NCBI RefSeq assembly: GCF_905220565.1
Contig: NC_059408.1
Span: 4,278,508 to 4,342,507, forward strand
From: Melitaea cinxia
Taxonomy: Eukaryota; Arthropoda; Insecta; Lepidoptera; Nymphalidae
DNA: 64,000 nt
Direction: 5' to 3'
This document shows, piece by piece, positions 47,591 through 58,262 of this stretch (its first letter is position 1; each line of letters starts with the position of its first letter). The position numbers and the translations under genes are program-made. Under the pieces are notes generated by a model, which saw only the letters and a list, made by a program, of their open reading frames with translations, was not told the DNA's origin and made no database searches.

Positions 47591-49601
47591 GACTGAAGTT
47601 TGTAAATTTTAAATTAATCATTATTTCGATTAGGTATGCTAAACATAATCGGCTTATAACATTTCCCTAGTTATCATAACTGGAGTTGCTTAAATATGGT
47701 CTTATTTGGTCTGTTAAACAATCTTTTTTAAATCAGACAATTTACCACATGCAGCTAAAAAGTGTTCAGTCTTGTGAATGTCATTTTAAGATTTAAACTT
47801 TGAAAACATTTAAAATATGTAATGTTTTTTAATATGCCTCTCTTATGAAGAAGTTATGATTTGAATTGAATACGAAATATCAAACATTTTTTTAAATCCT
47901 AAAGTTAGGTCTGAGGCTAAGTATTACTGCCAGAAGCGTATAAAATTTGGCTAATTAAATAAATATAATTGTATAAACAGTTTAACAGGATGGTAAAAAA
48001 CTAATTTGAATATATTTGAAACGAGGATATTGTATTATTGGTTGAGAAAAAGAATGATTTTTTTTTCTTATTTTATGTGAGATCGAATTCAGTACAAATA
48101 TCCAGGTTACAGGAAAATTTAACATTCTCTTATGTAATACTTTAACACTACACAATTTTTAAAATGTCTTAGATACAGCTACTTTTTTGGAATACCAATG
48201 GAAAGGACAAAATAAGTTTTTATACCAATTAAAAATTGTGCTGAGTTTGAGTATTCTACTATATTACAACTTAAGGGCTTTCATCAATGTTCATTTATAA
48301 CTGAAAGTTTTTACTGTTATATTCGCAAAAATACTGTTTTAATTTTAATTACTGCAAAGTAAATGTTTATTTTTAATTTTCATTGATTTATCTCTGTCGT
48401 GAATATTTCGACACCAACAATTTATACTACGCCAACTCGAATTTTCGATAAGTTGGTTTTCTTAATGCAACTTGAATAAATGTGTTTCTTTTGTATAATA
48501 ATAAAAATTGTGAAATTGCAATGAATAAAGTAACTATTAAAGATTCCAAATTTCAAATAAATTTCTTAATTAATACAAAAGGTATCACGTTTTTCCCTTT
48601 TATAAGCCTCAATTGTAAAGTTCACTTTTATGAGTTAGCTTAGTATAAATTGCTGGTGTCGATTTGTATGTATCATCAATGGATGCTAGATTTGTCAAAA
48701 TGTGTGTAAAAATTAATTTTAGGGGTTATGTTTAATAATACGTCCGAACTATTATCAACTGGTATTATAACTAGCATCAATGAATTGATACAAATAAATT
48801 GGTCCGACTAAATTATACTTTTTTTTTAACTGTGACAAATTTGTGGTCTATAAAGAGATCCAATGAGTTCTGTTTTCAGTGTCTTTGAATGTATGTTATT
48901 TTTAATGTATCACATCGTATGCCTTTATTAAAATAGACTTATTATTTGATTATACCATTGCAAGACAATAAAAAAAAAATGCAAAAAATAACAGATGTAG
49001 ACATCACTCAGAAATGTGCATTTAATAGGAGACTTAATCTGAAATAGCAATAAATTTAATAATTTTTTTTTTCAATTTGAATTGTATTTATATATTATAA
49101 GAATTTTGACTATTAGATTTAATAAGAAAATAATATTAATTAAAATTTGGTGTAGTTGAGAGTTAAGAAAATTATATTGCTATAAAAGTGTCAAATTAAA
49201 GTGGATTATTCTAAATATTATAAGGTATCATGTTTACATTTTTATATGAAGTGTATCACGCTAGTTGCTACAGCTGCAGATTAGGTATCTTGATAGATTG
49301 TGATAGTTTTGCACTCGACTCGATAGGATATATTTAATAGGTACCAATTATTGTTATAACATTTAAAGTTATACAATATAATTTCTATATTATTAAAATT
49401 ATTTTATTACACATAATGAAACATTTTTTTTTGTTTGGTTGTTTATTAAAACCTTTGTCACACAATTGATGATTCCATTTTGCCTTTGCATGCATAGAAA
49501 TTACTATTTATTATTGTGAAATGGATATACATATTATTAAACGTGAATCGGGCATTTCCGAGGAATACTAAGACAACTTAATTTTTGTTTTTTTAAGTGA
49601 T
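47591..49601. other. AT-rich DNA, possible longer ING 3'UTR, no gene seen
   Basis: Very AT-rich with no open frame of note and no recognised repeat. Confidence 0.4.
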
Positions 49602-49741
49602 AACCATCCAGCCCTGTGGTCACCAACCTGCCTGCCCAGCGTGGTGACTATGGGCAAAACACACGAGTTCCATTTTTGGTGCGAACTTGTGGAGGCCTAT
49701 GTCCAGCAGTGGACTGTATTAGGCTGAACTGATGATGATGG
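49602..49741 (+). mobile_element. Short RTE-tailed retroelement, 5'-truncated (family A)
   Basis: Only the last 140 bp of the unit, in plus orientation: CTGTGGTCACCAACCTGCCT, then ELVEAYVQQWTV-coding, stop, and a GATGATGATGG tail. This copy shows the intact terminal RTE-like peptide. Confidence 0.75.
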
Positions 49742-50529
49742 TGACCTATGAACCATCCATGTCTTATGTTAATAATAATTTATATTATGTAAATATAATA
49801 AATTAATAAATCTGTAAATTTTATTAAAATGACATAAGCAATACAGCAATGAAGCTAATTATGTAGCTTATTATTTATTTATTTAATTATCAAATACAGA
49901 AACAATATGTACAAATTCACAATTATAAGTAGCAAAAGAAAACCACTGAAGTTTGTACAATGCTACAGTTTACATTTTATAATGGTTAAAAACGTAGTAG
50001 TTGAAACACAATCTTACTTACATTTTCAGTTGGTACATCAATTTTTACATAATAATTTTATGTTTTTTCAAAAGGTTTTGTCGAAAGATAGAATATTTTA
50101 AGTTTTTGTTTAATATTATTGTTTTTGATACATTCGACCAAATGTAATGTTAGTAGATTTATTAATCGTGGGACTATGTAAGCGGCTATTAAATCTGTGT
50201 TTTATCAAAATTGTTTAAGTATAAATGTAGCTATTGTCGCCAATCTTTCAGAAACTGAAGCCAGAGAACAGGACTAAGTGAATAGGACAGAAAAGGACTT
50301 GTGAACAAGATATCATATTATATTGATATCTGCAGGCATGACTGTCGCATATACAGACAAGACACACTACAATTTTTTATTAGATTATTGCTTGAAAATG
50401 AGAATTGCGAGGTAATATTAATATTTGTAGGTTCTTAGGGAATAATCTCTAGAACTTCTAAAACGATTTTAAAAGTCTCATTATTTCTGACATATACAAA
50501 AACATTCATCTTTCATTTATTTTATTGAG

Positions 50530-50880
50530 GTACGGCTCAGCTGGAAGTATCTTACTCTAAATCTGGAGCAATCTGACTGAGAAATTACCTCAATCTTATA
50601 GAATAATCTGAGAATCTTCTCACAGGTAAATAATATTGCTCTAAAGTACTGTTGTGTTCATGTGGTGAGTAAAGTAGCCAAATAGTATACCTACTTGTAG
50701 TAGGTAGAGGTCTCGGGCTAGGGATGAGAATAGGATCGGCAAAAAGTAGCGGTAGAGGTCTTGGCCAGAGTTTGGGAAAGGGTCGGCAAAGCAGTTGTCG
50801 TGGTCCTGATATTGCAGGCGTCTAGAACCAATGGTATTCGTTTATCATCAGGCAGAAACATACTTTTGTTTCCCACCTAA
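50530..50880 (+). repeat. Interspersed repeat, family C (diverged copy)
   Basis: GGAGCAATCTGACTGAGAAATTACCTC, GTGTTCATGTGGTGAGTAAAG-like and GGGTCGGCAAAGCA correspond to family C elements with many substitutions and an internal duplication of the GGTCGGCAAA region. Confidence 0.5.
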
Positions 50881-51105
50881 CACCTTTGAAGTATAAAAAA
50901 GTTATACGTTAATATAATTTGCGCCTAGGTTCAATATATTATTTTTGTTATATATAATTATAGATCGTAGTCTATTCGTCACAGCTAATTCTAAGTGATT
51001 TGAAAATTAGCGCTGAAAGAATGTAAAATTGTCATTACGCCTGTTCGCGTCCATCGCCCAATTTGCGTCCATTTTACGGATCTCACTTTGAAAACTGTCG
51101 AAATT

Positions 51106-51274
51106 ATGTATACTAAGACACCAATAAGTCGAAAAGTCATTACCGGCAATACCTCAATGTATAAGAGGCAGGTCCGCGCAATCCCGGGTAAAAAAATAGT
51201 GAGGGCTGTTCAACAAGAGAGCGCGAAGGTACGGAATAATGAGAAGAAAATAGTGGGCAGCGGTTCGTTTGAAG
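51106..51274 (+). CDS. Basic N-terminal exon candidate inside the DNA transposon
   Basis: ATG opens a Lys/Arg-rich frame (MYTKTPISRKVITGNTSMYK...) that ends at a strong donor GAAG|GTAAGT (51275). It starts 35 bp after the left motif pair, where a transposon gene would begin. The downstream HTH frame does not join in phase with the nearest acceptor (51632), so either an exon is missing or the copy is decayed. Confidence 0.35.
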
Positions 51275-51632
51275 GTAAGTCTTTTATTGTTTTATGTCTA
51301 TTTTGAATACATAGCTGTTTCTAGGCGTTGGTTATGATAAAAGGAATTATATTAATAATGAATTTGCTTATTTTTTTATAGTTAACAGTTAAAATAAGGT
51401 GGACGCGAACTACTACACCGAATTTATAAAACTTCCACTTTGCGTCCGCAATGGACGCAAACTATACCTAAACAGATCACCTAATAATAAAAGTAAATCG
51501 CGTGCATTTCTTAAATTAATTCTAGTTTAATACCTATAACTAATAACTACAAGTTTTAATACCTATTCTACTTTGAATGAAATAGGTAATTTCTTTCTTA
51601 TTTTTTTTCTGTTTAAGATAAGTTCTTTGCAG

Positions 51633-51779
51633 ATAAGAAAGAAAAAAGAAAAAAGAACATACACAGAAGAAGATTTATGGGAAACGTTGCATGAAATTCA
51701 AGAGAAGAAGAAATCGGTAAGACAAGCACAAATCAGTGGGTGCAAACCAAGAGGGTTCAAAACTTATCTACACCAATAA
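51633..51779 (+). pseudogene. Pipsqueak-type helix-turn-helix fragment
   Basis: After a good acceptor (TTCTTTGCAG) the frame reads KKEKRTYTEEDLWETLHEIQ then EKKKSVRQAQISG, matching the start of the HTH_psq domain of Pipsqueak/Tigger/Jerky-like proteins. The usual second half (YG-P-STL) is replaced by unrelated residues and the frame stops at 51777-51779. A donor-like GTAAGA occurs in the middle (51718). Probably a broken transposase-related DNA-binding gene. Confidence 0.5.
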
Positions 51780-52090
51780 ATAAAATTGGAGTCTGTTTGT
51801 AATATTAAGGTAACAGCTTTTTACTAAATACATATATTGATTTATACACGGTACATATACCAAAATAACATTTTTTAAAAAATTTGTCAGTCTGTCTGTC
51901 TGTTTGCTCCGGATAATTACTGAAACGACTGGACTGATTTTGATGGGACTTTCACTGGCAGATAGCTAATGTAATAACGAGTAACTTAGGCTACTTTTAT
52001 TTTAGAAATTTATTTATTTTGTAACTCTACGAACAGAACAATATTTTTTTTTAATTGCACGCGGATAAAGTCGCGGGCACAGCTAGTATC
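51780..52090 (+). repeat. Interspersed repeat, family F (copy 1), nested
   Basis: AATAAAATTGGAGTCTGTTT...CTTTTTACTAAATACATATA...(TCTG)n...CTGAAACGACTGGACTGATT...CGCGGATAAAGTCGCGGGCACAGCTAG. Copies at 53615-53875 and, split by an insertion, 62555-63056. Lies within the 51.0-53.1 kb transposon. Confidence 0.6.
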
Positions 52091-52216
52091 AAATGAAACC
52101 AAATAACAAAAAAGAAAACATAACGGTATTATTAATATTTAATGCGAATGGAGATACGTGTCCACCTCGTATTTTGTTTCCATAATTATTATTAATCAAG
52201 TATGATTTTTGTGGTG

Positions 52217-52540
52217 CTGTGTGGTTACGGCATCAAAGAATACAGCCACCGTCTCTCTTCCCGTGGGTGTCGTAAGAGTTCGACTAAGGGATAACACAGT
52301 TCCACTACTACCTTGGAACTTAAAAAGCCGACCGATGGCGGGATAACCATCCAACTGCTGGCTTTGAAATACACAGGCCGAAGACGGGTAGCAGCGTCTT
52401 CGGTTTGACAAAGCCAGCCCTGCGGTCATCAACCCGCCTGCCCAGCGTGGTGCTTATGGGCAAAACACATGAGTTCACGCCATTTTTGGCGTGAACTTGT
52501 GGAGGCCTATGTCCAGTAGTGGACTGCGAAGGGCTGCTGT
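52217..52540 (+). mobile_element. Short RTE-tailed retroelement copy (family A), nested
   Basis: Full-length unit in plus orientation from GTGTGGTTACGGC to GGCCTATGTCCAGTAGTGGA, inserted in the DNA transposon. The terminal peptide reads ELVEAYVQ then stop (CAG to TAG change). Confidence 0.8.
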
Positions 52541-53269
52541 GATTGTGATTGCAGGCTAAACCTTAGCTTACTTACATTCTTTTAAAATTCACAGAACAGA
52601 TTATTGTTGAATTTTAAAGGTGGAATTACTATTTACTTACTACATAGGTACCAAATTTGTTTTTAAATTTTAAGTTCTTTCAATGTTTAGAAGAATAAAT
52701 AGGTGTTTTATTTTCTTCATAGTGATTTATTAATGTTAAAATGTTGATTTTTAAATAACTATAATTCTTCATTAAATAAATTATTAAAATCCAATCTCTC
52801 TTTACATTATAAAATTATCACCTCTTTATTCCTTTTCTAAGCTGGTGGACGCGAAGTGGTCAAGCGGGTGGACGCAAATTGGATTTTATGGACGCAAATT
52901 GGGCAAATCGCTTAATTCTGAAGTTTGTCTTTAAAAAATATAAAAACAAGATGTTTCAAACAAAACTGAAAATTAATTATTAAATAGACTATATAATGAA
53001 CACAGTAAATAAATTTTTCATAGAAATTAGTGCTGGGACATTTTTATGTTCTTCAAACTTGCCAACTGCACTAAGTGGACGCGAACAAGCGAAATGACCC
53101 TATTTAGTTTCAATAATGAAAACAAAAAAAAAATTACTTAGATAGTGAAGTGACATTAAAAATTAAAATAAACCAGACAGATGTTGAGAAATTAGTAATT
53201 TAGAGATATTTCCTTATCTGTATATTTATCTGTGCGTGTGTTTTCGTTCATTCTGACTGGTTAATCAGG

Positions 53270-53545
53270 GAGTGGATCTTTGAACCAAGACGTCTCACTC
53301 TCACCGGGCCCATTTACCTGTGGAGTCATTTTAATTTAAGCCTAATGGTGCGAGGTCGTATTTGTACACAATATTGTATGTTACGGCCTTGCGGGATGCC
53401 CGTACGGTGTACCTATGGTCTTGTCTAAGTGATGCTCATATCCAGTAAGCTGTCTTATTCTTGGGTGTTTCACTTGCGTCGTTCTCCTTGTCGCTATTGA
53501 TGTTTGCGTTGTAGTACTCGTAGGAGATCACGAGATAGTTTATTT
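53270..53545. other. Unassigned GC-richer segment
   Basis: About 275 bp of balanced composition (GGGAGTGGATCTTTGAACCA...GCCTTGCGGGATGCCCGTAC...) between AT-rich blocks. No frame with a recognised product. It may be a relic of an older element. Confidence 0.35.
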
Positions 53546-53614
53546 CTACGTTAGATGGTAGAATAAAAATAATTTACTGGTCTTTAAATTTATATTAAAA
53601 TGACATAATCTATA

Positions 53615-53875
53615 CAAATAATAAAATTGGAGTGTCTGTTTGTAATATTAAAATAACCGCTTTTTACTAAATTCATATAGATGTACACGGTACATATACA
53701 AAAATAACATTTCTTATAATTTTTGTCTGTCTGTCTGTTTGTTCCGGCTAATCTCTGAAAAGGCTGGACCGATTTTGAGAGGACTTACACTGGCAGTTAG
53801 CTGATGTAATAAGAAGTAACCTGGGCTACTTTTATTTTGAAATTTATTTATTTTATAATTCTGCGAGCACAACAA
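53615..53875 (+). repeat. Interspersed repeat, family F (copy 2)
   Basis: Continuous copy with AATAATAAAATTGGAGTGTC and TAATATTAAAATAACCGCTT. It shows what the target of the insertion at 62594 looked like before insertion. Confidence 0.65.
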
Positions 53876-53930
53876 CCCCTTCTCCTACATGGGGTAAGAG
53901 ATCTATGCCCAGCTGTGGGATAGTACAGGC
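53876..53930 (+). mobile_element. Tail fragment of the Metulj-like SINE
   Basis: CCTTCTCCTACATGGGGTAA, ATGCCCAGCTGTGGGAT and ACAGGCTAAATCG match the end of the SINE at 39318-39645. Confidence 0.6.
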
Positions 53931-54150
53931 TAAATCGTATTTCCTACTCAAAATCTTGATCAGCCCGTCATGGAAAAAAATACCTCACCTAAGTAATAAG
54001 ATTCTACAGAAGATCACACAAATAATACTACTGTTGTCAATTAGTGTTGTGTTCCAGAGTAAGGTGGCCAGAGATCCTGGGAAAGGTCGGGGGGAGGGGG
54101 GGGGGTCGGCAACGCGCTTGCGATGCTTCTGATGCTGCAGGCATCTCTAG
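53931..54150 (+). repeat. Interspersed repeat, family C (copy)
   Basis: CCTACTCAAAATCTTGATCA, CTACAGAAGATCACACAAAT, a G run, then GTCGGCAACGCGCTTGCGAT. Open frames here follow the repeat and are not genes. Confidence 0.6.
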
Positions 54151-54840
54151 GCTACGGTCAACGCTTCTCTTAACACACCATGACAATATTTTCAATGAAG
54201 TTCGAGTTTTTCTGTTGGAATTTGAAAAACCTATATATTCTTTCTTCCTTCTACCTTTTATCGTGTCAAGAAATTATTACCCTTCAGGACAATGGACTTT
54301 GTCTATTGTTGATTTAAAATTGAGTTGCGTATTTGTTACAATTAACTGTTTGGACGTACAGTCATACTAATCGGAAGTCCTTATAATTTGTTTAGTTTCA
54401 ACGTTATTATTAAACATTCTTGATAAAGTCAACGGAATTAATAGTTTAATTTTAAAATAACTAAAAAAATTGGTACTATTATTTTTCACGCATTCAATTC
54501 ATAAATTCTTATAGTTTTCATGCCAAGTCTATGCTTTATCTACTTGTGATTATTGATTTGTCTTTATTTTTACATAAATTGGATATGTACCTTCCTTAAG
54601 TAAATATGTACCAAGTTTCCAAATTAGTAAATGTACTGCCGAAGCAAGTAGTTTTTGTGCCCTGTACCTATGTATTATGTAACCTCCTTGAGTAGGTACC
54701 TATATTTTTAGAATTTAAGTAAAACGAATGAATTTTGCTTTTGATCTTACTTTTGCATTATTTAACTACCTTTAAATATGAAACAATCAATAAGTATCGA
54801 TATGTTTTTCCATCCTGAAAAAAACATACAATTTAATTGA

Positions 54841-54935
54841 TGACTAGCCCGTTGGCGCAGTTTGTAGTGGCCCTGCTTTCTGTTGTGCGGGTTGTGGGCT
54901 CGATTCCCGCCTGAGTCTGGGTGTAATATAATATT
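54841..54935 (+). mobile_element. tRNA-derived SINE head
   Basis: ACTAGCCCGTTGGCGCAGTT carries an A-box-like TGGCGCAGTTTG, and GTGGGCTCGATTCCCGCC a B box. An AT-rich tail follows. The cloverleaf is imperfect, so this is a SINE and not a tRNA gene. It differs from the Metulj-like family. Confidence 0.6.
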
Positions 54936-54995
54936 TCTATTTATATATTTATACAATATAATAAAATTTATACATTTTACATATTTACATATTAA

Positions 54996-55451
54996 TATAA
55001 TAAAATGGTAGGAAAGTCAAAACTGTACATTGAATATTTTTTTAAAAGAATACTTGGGGTGTGATCTACAATCGATACCGAAGCCGAGAATATGGTTTTT
55101 AGAATTTTTGTCTATTTGCCTGTTTGTCTGTTTGTCTGTATTTATGTCCGGGATAAACTTAAAAAGTACTGCATGGATTTACTTCAAATTTGGCACGAAT
55201 ATTATTAAGAAGTCTGGTCAACATATAGGCTACATAGTATCACGCTATCACCTACGGGGAACGAGCAGTGAATCTTTATTTCTTCAACGCATTTTGTAAC
55301 AACGTGTAATCTAACGACGCATATTTGAATGTTGTTGTTATTATGTTAATAACCATGCTATAAGCTGGCTTCACACTATAAATAAAGACATTCTGTAGTA
55401 TATTTAGTATCAGCATTGCACTCGTGCGAAGCCGGGGCGTGTCTCTAGTCA
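54996..55451 (+). mobile_element. Helitron-like element (family A-H), copy 2
   Basis: Close match to 32869-33306 over its length, ending GAAGCCGGGGCGTGTCTCTAGT. The terminus has more changes than copy 1. Confidence 0.65.
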
Positions 55452-55967
55452 TAAATATATTGCGACAGAATTGTTAATATTTCTACCTTATGAAAAACGT
55501 CCCTTAGGGAGGCTCGAGCTCCAAGATGATAAATGCCGCGAATAGCTCTTTTTTGCACAATAAATACAATCTCAATATCTGTAATTTACAGAAATGTTAT
55601 GTGTGTAACATTTAGATTGAGAAAATATTTTCCGTATACGAGTAGTCATTGCATTTTAGCAATCTGACGTAAATAAGTTTATTGAGCGATCATGCCTGAT
55701 GCAACAACGGAGCTTTTGCTCTCAGATCGGGTTCCAACTGGACCCCACCACTTTTTTACCAACAAATAATTACGTTTTAACGTACAACTCTCGTACGTAA
55801 ATGCAATCACTAATAATACTGCAATTTCGTACTTGAATTTTTTGTTTCTCTGCAAAATATGTGTTGTATGTTGTATCTCTACTAGCTGCAGATTTCGTTC
55901 GTTTGTTTGTGTGAGCATATTTTATTTCAAAGATATATGTCCTACTTTATTCATGGTTTATTTTTGA

Positions 55968-56205
55968 AGTAAAACTTCTTTACGCACACTTGACTTGGGG
56001 AGTAAGCTGGTGAATGCGTGACGCGTGTTACGAAAAGTGTGATCGGGAGAGGCGAACGGAGCAAGAGAGATAGAGCAAGAGAGATAGAGAGATAGTGTGA
56101 GTACACATTTTCTTTCCCTCTCACTCATAGTTTCGTATATCTAAGACAGTGCAGGGCAGAAGTCGGTCACTTCAGTCGTGTGGTCTAAAGCACACTCATT
56201 TTTTT
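55968..56205. mobile_element. MITE-like element, family D (copy 2)
   Basis: GAAGTAAAACTTCTTTACGC...TTGACTTGGGGAGTAAGCTGG...CACTTCAGTCGTGTGGTCTAAAGCACACTC. Contains an AGAGAGAT-type simple repeat near 56065-56095. Confidence 0.65.
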
Positions 56206-56747
56206 TTAGAAAACCCTTTGTAATGAGGGATGACATATGCTATAAAGCATCGTGTCCCATGCAAGTGAATTTCAACTAATCTGACATGAGTCTGTATACC
56301 TACAACGCGTTTGAAACCGCGCGGAACTTGTAGTAGTAATAATTTAATTTGAGAATGATAGCTTGTTATTTATAGCAACTTTAAAGATCACACTATACAT
56401 ATACCTATTTATTTATATTATTTATTACACTAAATAATTTTACAATAGTCATTATAATATAGGAAGTTGACAAGGGCGAACTTATCCCTAAAAGAGATTT
56501 CTTTTTAGTCAACATTTTCGAATATTGTAGAATGGTATAGAATTTTTCTATGATTAGTTAGCTATCGTTTTCGTTACATTAGGCCGTTAAGCGTAATAAT
56601 AACTATTTAGATAATTACCTAATTTGAGTATTTGTATTTCTGATATGTTATGAATTTTCTTTTTGGAAATACCTTTGAAAAGGTTTCAGCTTTTTAGTTT
56701 GTGCCTTTCTTATTTATTACTATATTGCATACAAATCAAATAAACAT

Positions 56748-56751
<4 letters not shown>

Positions 56752-56820
<69 letters not shown>
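56752..56820. repeat. (TA)n microsatellite
   Basis: About 69 bp of uninterrupted TA dinucleotides. Confidence 0.98.
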
Positions 56821-56821
<1 letters not shown>

Positions 56822-57170
56822 TCATATAAAAAGTATTACACTCAGGCTGCATGCAAATGCGAATATAAATATATTTGTTTTTAAAGCTTTGATTAGAAAT
56901 ATTGCTGTTAAAGTCAATTTTTTTTATATTTATGGGTTTTGGAAATAACTAAGTAACTAATACTAAATGTAATAAAAACAAATTTATCAATTAAACTTTA
57001 TCAAGTAAGTACTTATTAAAGTAAGTGTTCTTTCTTTAGCATTATTTTTAGCGTTCTAAAGACATTAATTTATGACACTTAAGATAATGCGTAATTAAAT
57101 TTTAATATGAAACACTTTTCTACATCGGTCGTGAATCTTGTATGTCCATATCAAAAGGGTTGCTCGCAGC

Positions 57171-57176
57171 TCAGTT
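57171..57176 (+). promoter_or_regulatory. Candidate initiator (TCAGTT)
   Basis: TCAGTT matches the arthropod Inr consensus and is followed by GC-richer sequence (GCAGACCGTGCGCGG). It lies about 140 nt upstream of the candidate first exon at 57314. No TATA box is visible. Confidence 0.3.
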
Positions 57177-57313
57177 GCAGTTATCTGCAGACCGTGCGCG
57201 GGAAAAGTTGCGTTCTATATTTATAAATTACATTTATATATAAAAAAACGGTAATTTATAGAAAGAATATTTAATTTTTAATAATTATAAATTAAGTCTA
57301 GACACAGAGAAAA

Positions 57314-57362
57314 ATGACTACGCTATTGAGGAGAATGTGGAAGAATCATTCAAAGCACAAAA
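57314..57362 (+). CDS. Candidate first coding exon of a gene extending downstream
   Basis: GAAAAATGACTACG is a good insect start context. The frame reads MTTLLRRMWKNHSKHK and runs into a strong donor, AAAA|GTAAGT at 57363. The combination of Inr-like element, leader, ATG and donor suggests a real 5' exon. No continuation exon was identified in the remaining 6.6 kb, so any partner lies beyond the window. No homologue is recognised. Confidence 0.35.
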
Positions 57363-58139
57363 GTAAGTTAATTATATTAATAACAAACAAGATTAACAGT
57401 TTTTTTTAAATTGGAATTGTGTGAAAATAAAAATTAATTTTGAGTATTAGCTAATTTCTCATTTTAAACATTTTCAAATTTAATTTGCGATACTTTTATT
57501 TTGTTGTTGCAAGATAGGTAAGCTGTGTCTACGAGAGCTTAGTTTCTCTCTAATTGCGTAGGAATTAGAACTCGTAACTACCGCCTTACTGGGTGCTTCG
57601 AAGGATTGAGAAAAACTTGTCGTATTAGTTTTCTATGGGAATTAACTAAATAGGAAGTCAATTTTTAAGTCTATGAAATAGGATGTACTTTTCAAATTTT
57701 ATGTTGGGATGTTGGGTATGATAGTTTTATGGGATTGAAAACTAGCGATTTCTGAAGGCTCGTCCTCTCTACACTTGTAACTATTTAGATTTAAAAAAAT
57801 ATTATGAAAACGAGCAGTAAATTTTTTTTTCTTCATAGCGCCTACTTAAAGGGCTTAAAGTATGGTTTAAAGCTTTATGATTACTATGTTATTTTAAAAT
57901 TAGTTAAGTAGTTTATTGATTATTTTTCGTCAATATACTTTTTAAAATCTTATATTTTAAATTTACCAATTCATTTTGTGTCAGTATTTTCTTGTGCCTA
58001 TATCACTTAAGTATTCTTTTTGGAAGTGAGAGCATACAAAGCTTTTACCCTTAAAAGTCATTTTTGTGTTTTTTTTAAATTTTTATTTTAATCTTTTTAT
58101 TATAAATCGATTATTATATCTTTATTGGATATTATTATA
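57363..58139. other. AT-rich DNA, no gene seen
   Basis: Possible intron of the 57.3-kb candidate. No repeat or coding signal found. Confidence 0.35.
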
Positions 58140-58262
58140 CTAAACATTTTTGAATATCATATCAAAAACCGACCGCTCCAGCGGGATTCGAACCCGCGTC
58201 TCCGACTGACCGTGTCGGCGCTCTAGCCAATTAAGCTTAATATGATATTCAAAAATGTTTAG
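58140..58262 (-). mobile_element. tRNA-like sequence inside a perfect 23-bp inverted repeat
   Basis: 58140-58162 (CTAAACATTTTTGAATATCA plus TAT) is repeated exactly inverted at 58240-58262. The 77-bp core reads, on the minus strand, AATTGGCTAGAGCGCCGACA and later ACGCGGGTTCGAATCCCGCT, fitting A- and B-box regions and a T arm. The acceptor stem does not pair, so a working tRNA is unlikely. A tRNA-derived repeat captured in a foldback is the best description. Confidence 0.6.

Larger units (their letters stand above)
51031..53098. mobile_element. DNA transposon with 23-bp inverted ends and clustered subterminal motifs
   Basis: The left end 51031-51053 (GTCATTACGC...TTCGCGTCCA) is repeated inverted at 53076-53098 with 21 of 23 matches. 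Between the ends the 10-mer TGGACGCRAA or its reverse occurs at 51044, 51062, 51400, 51439 (one base off), 51452, 52846, 52869, 52889 and 53076. A 16-bp block GCCCAATTTGCGTCCA at 51056-51071 is perfectly inverted at 52889-52904. Such arrays are typical transposase-binding sites. It contains a Pipsqueak-like HTH frame and has been invaded by two other repeats. Target duplication was not found; superfamily unknown. Confidence 0.65.

Noticed and set aside
54841..54935. tRNA gene
   Set aside because: Box-like motifs are present but the acceptor and anticodon stems do not pair; a SINE head fits better.
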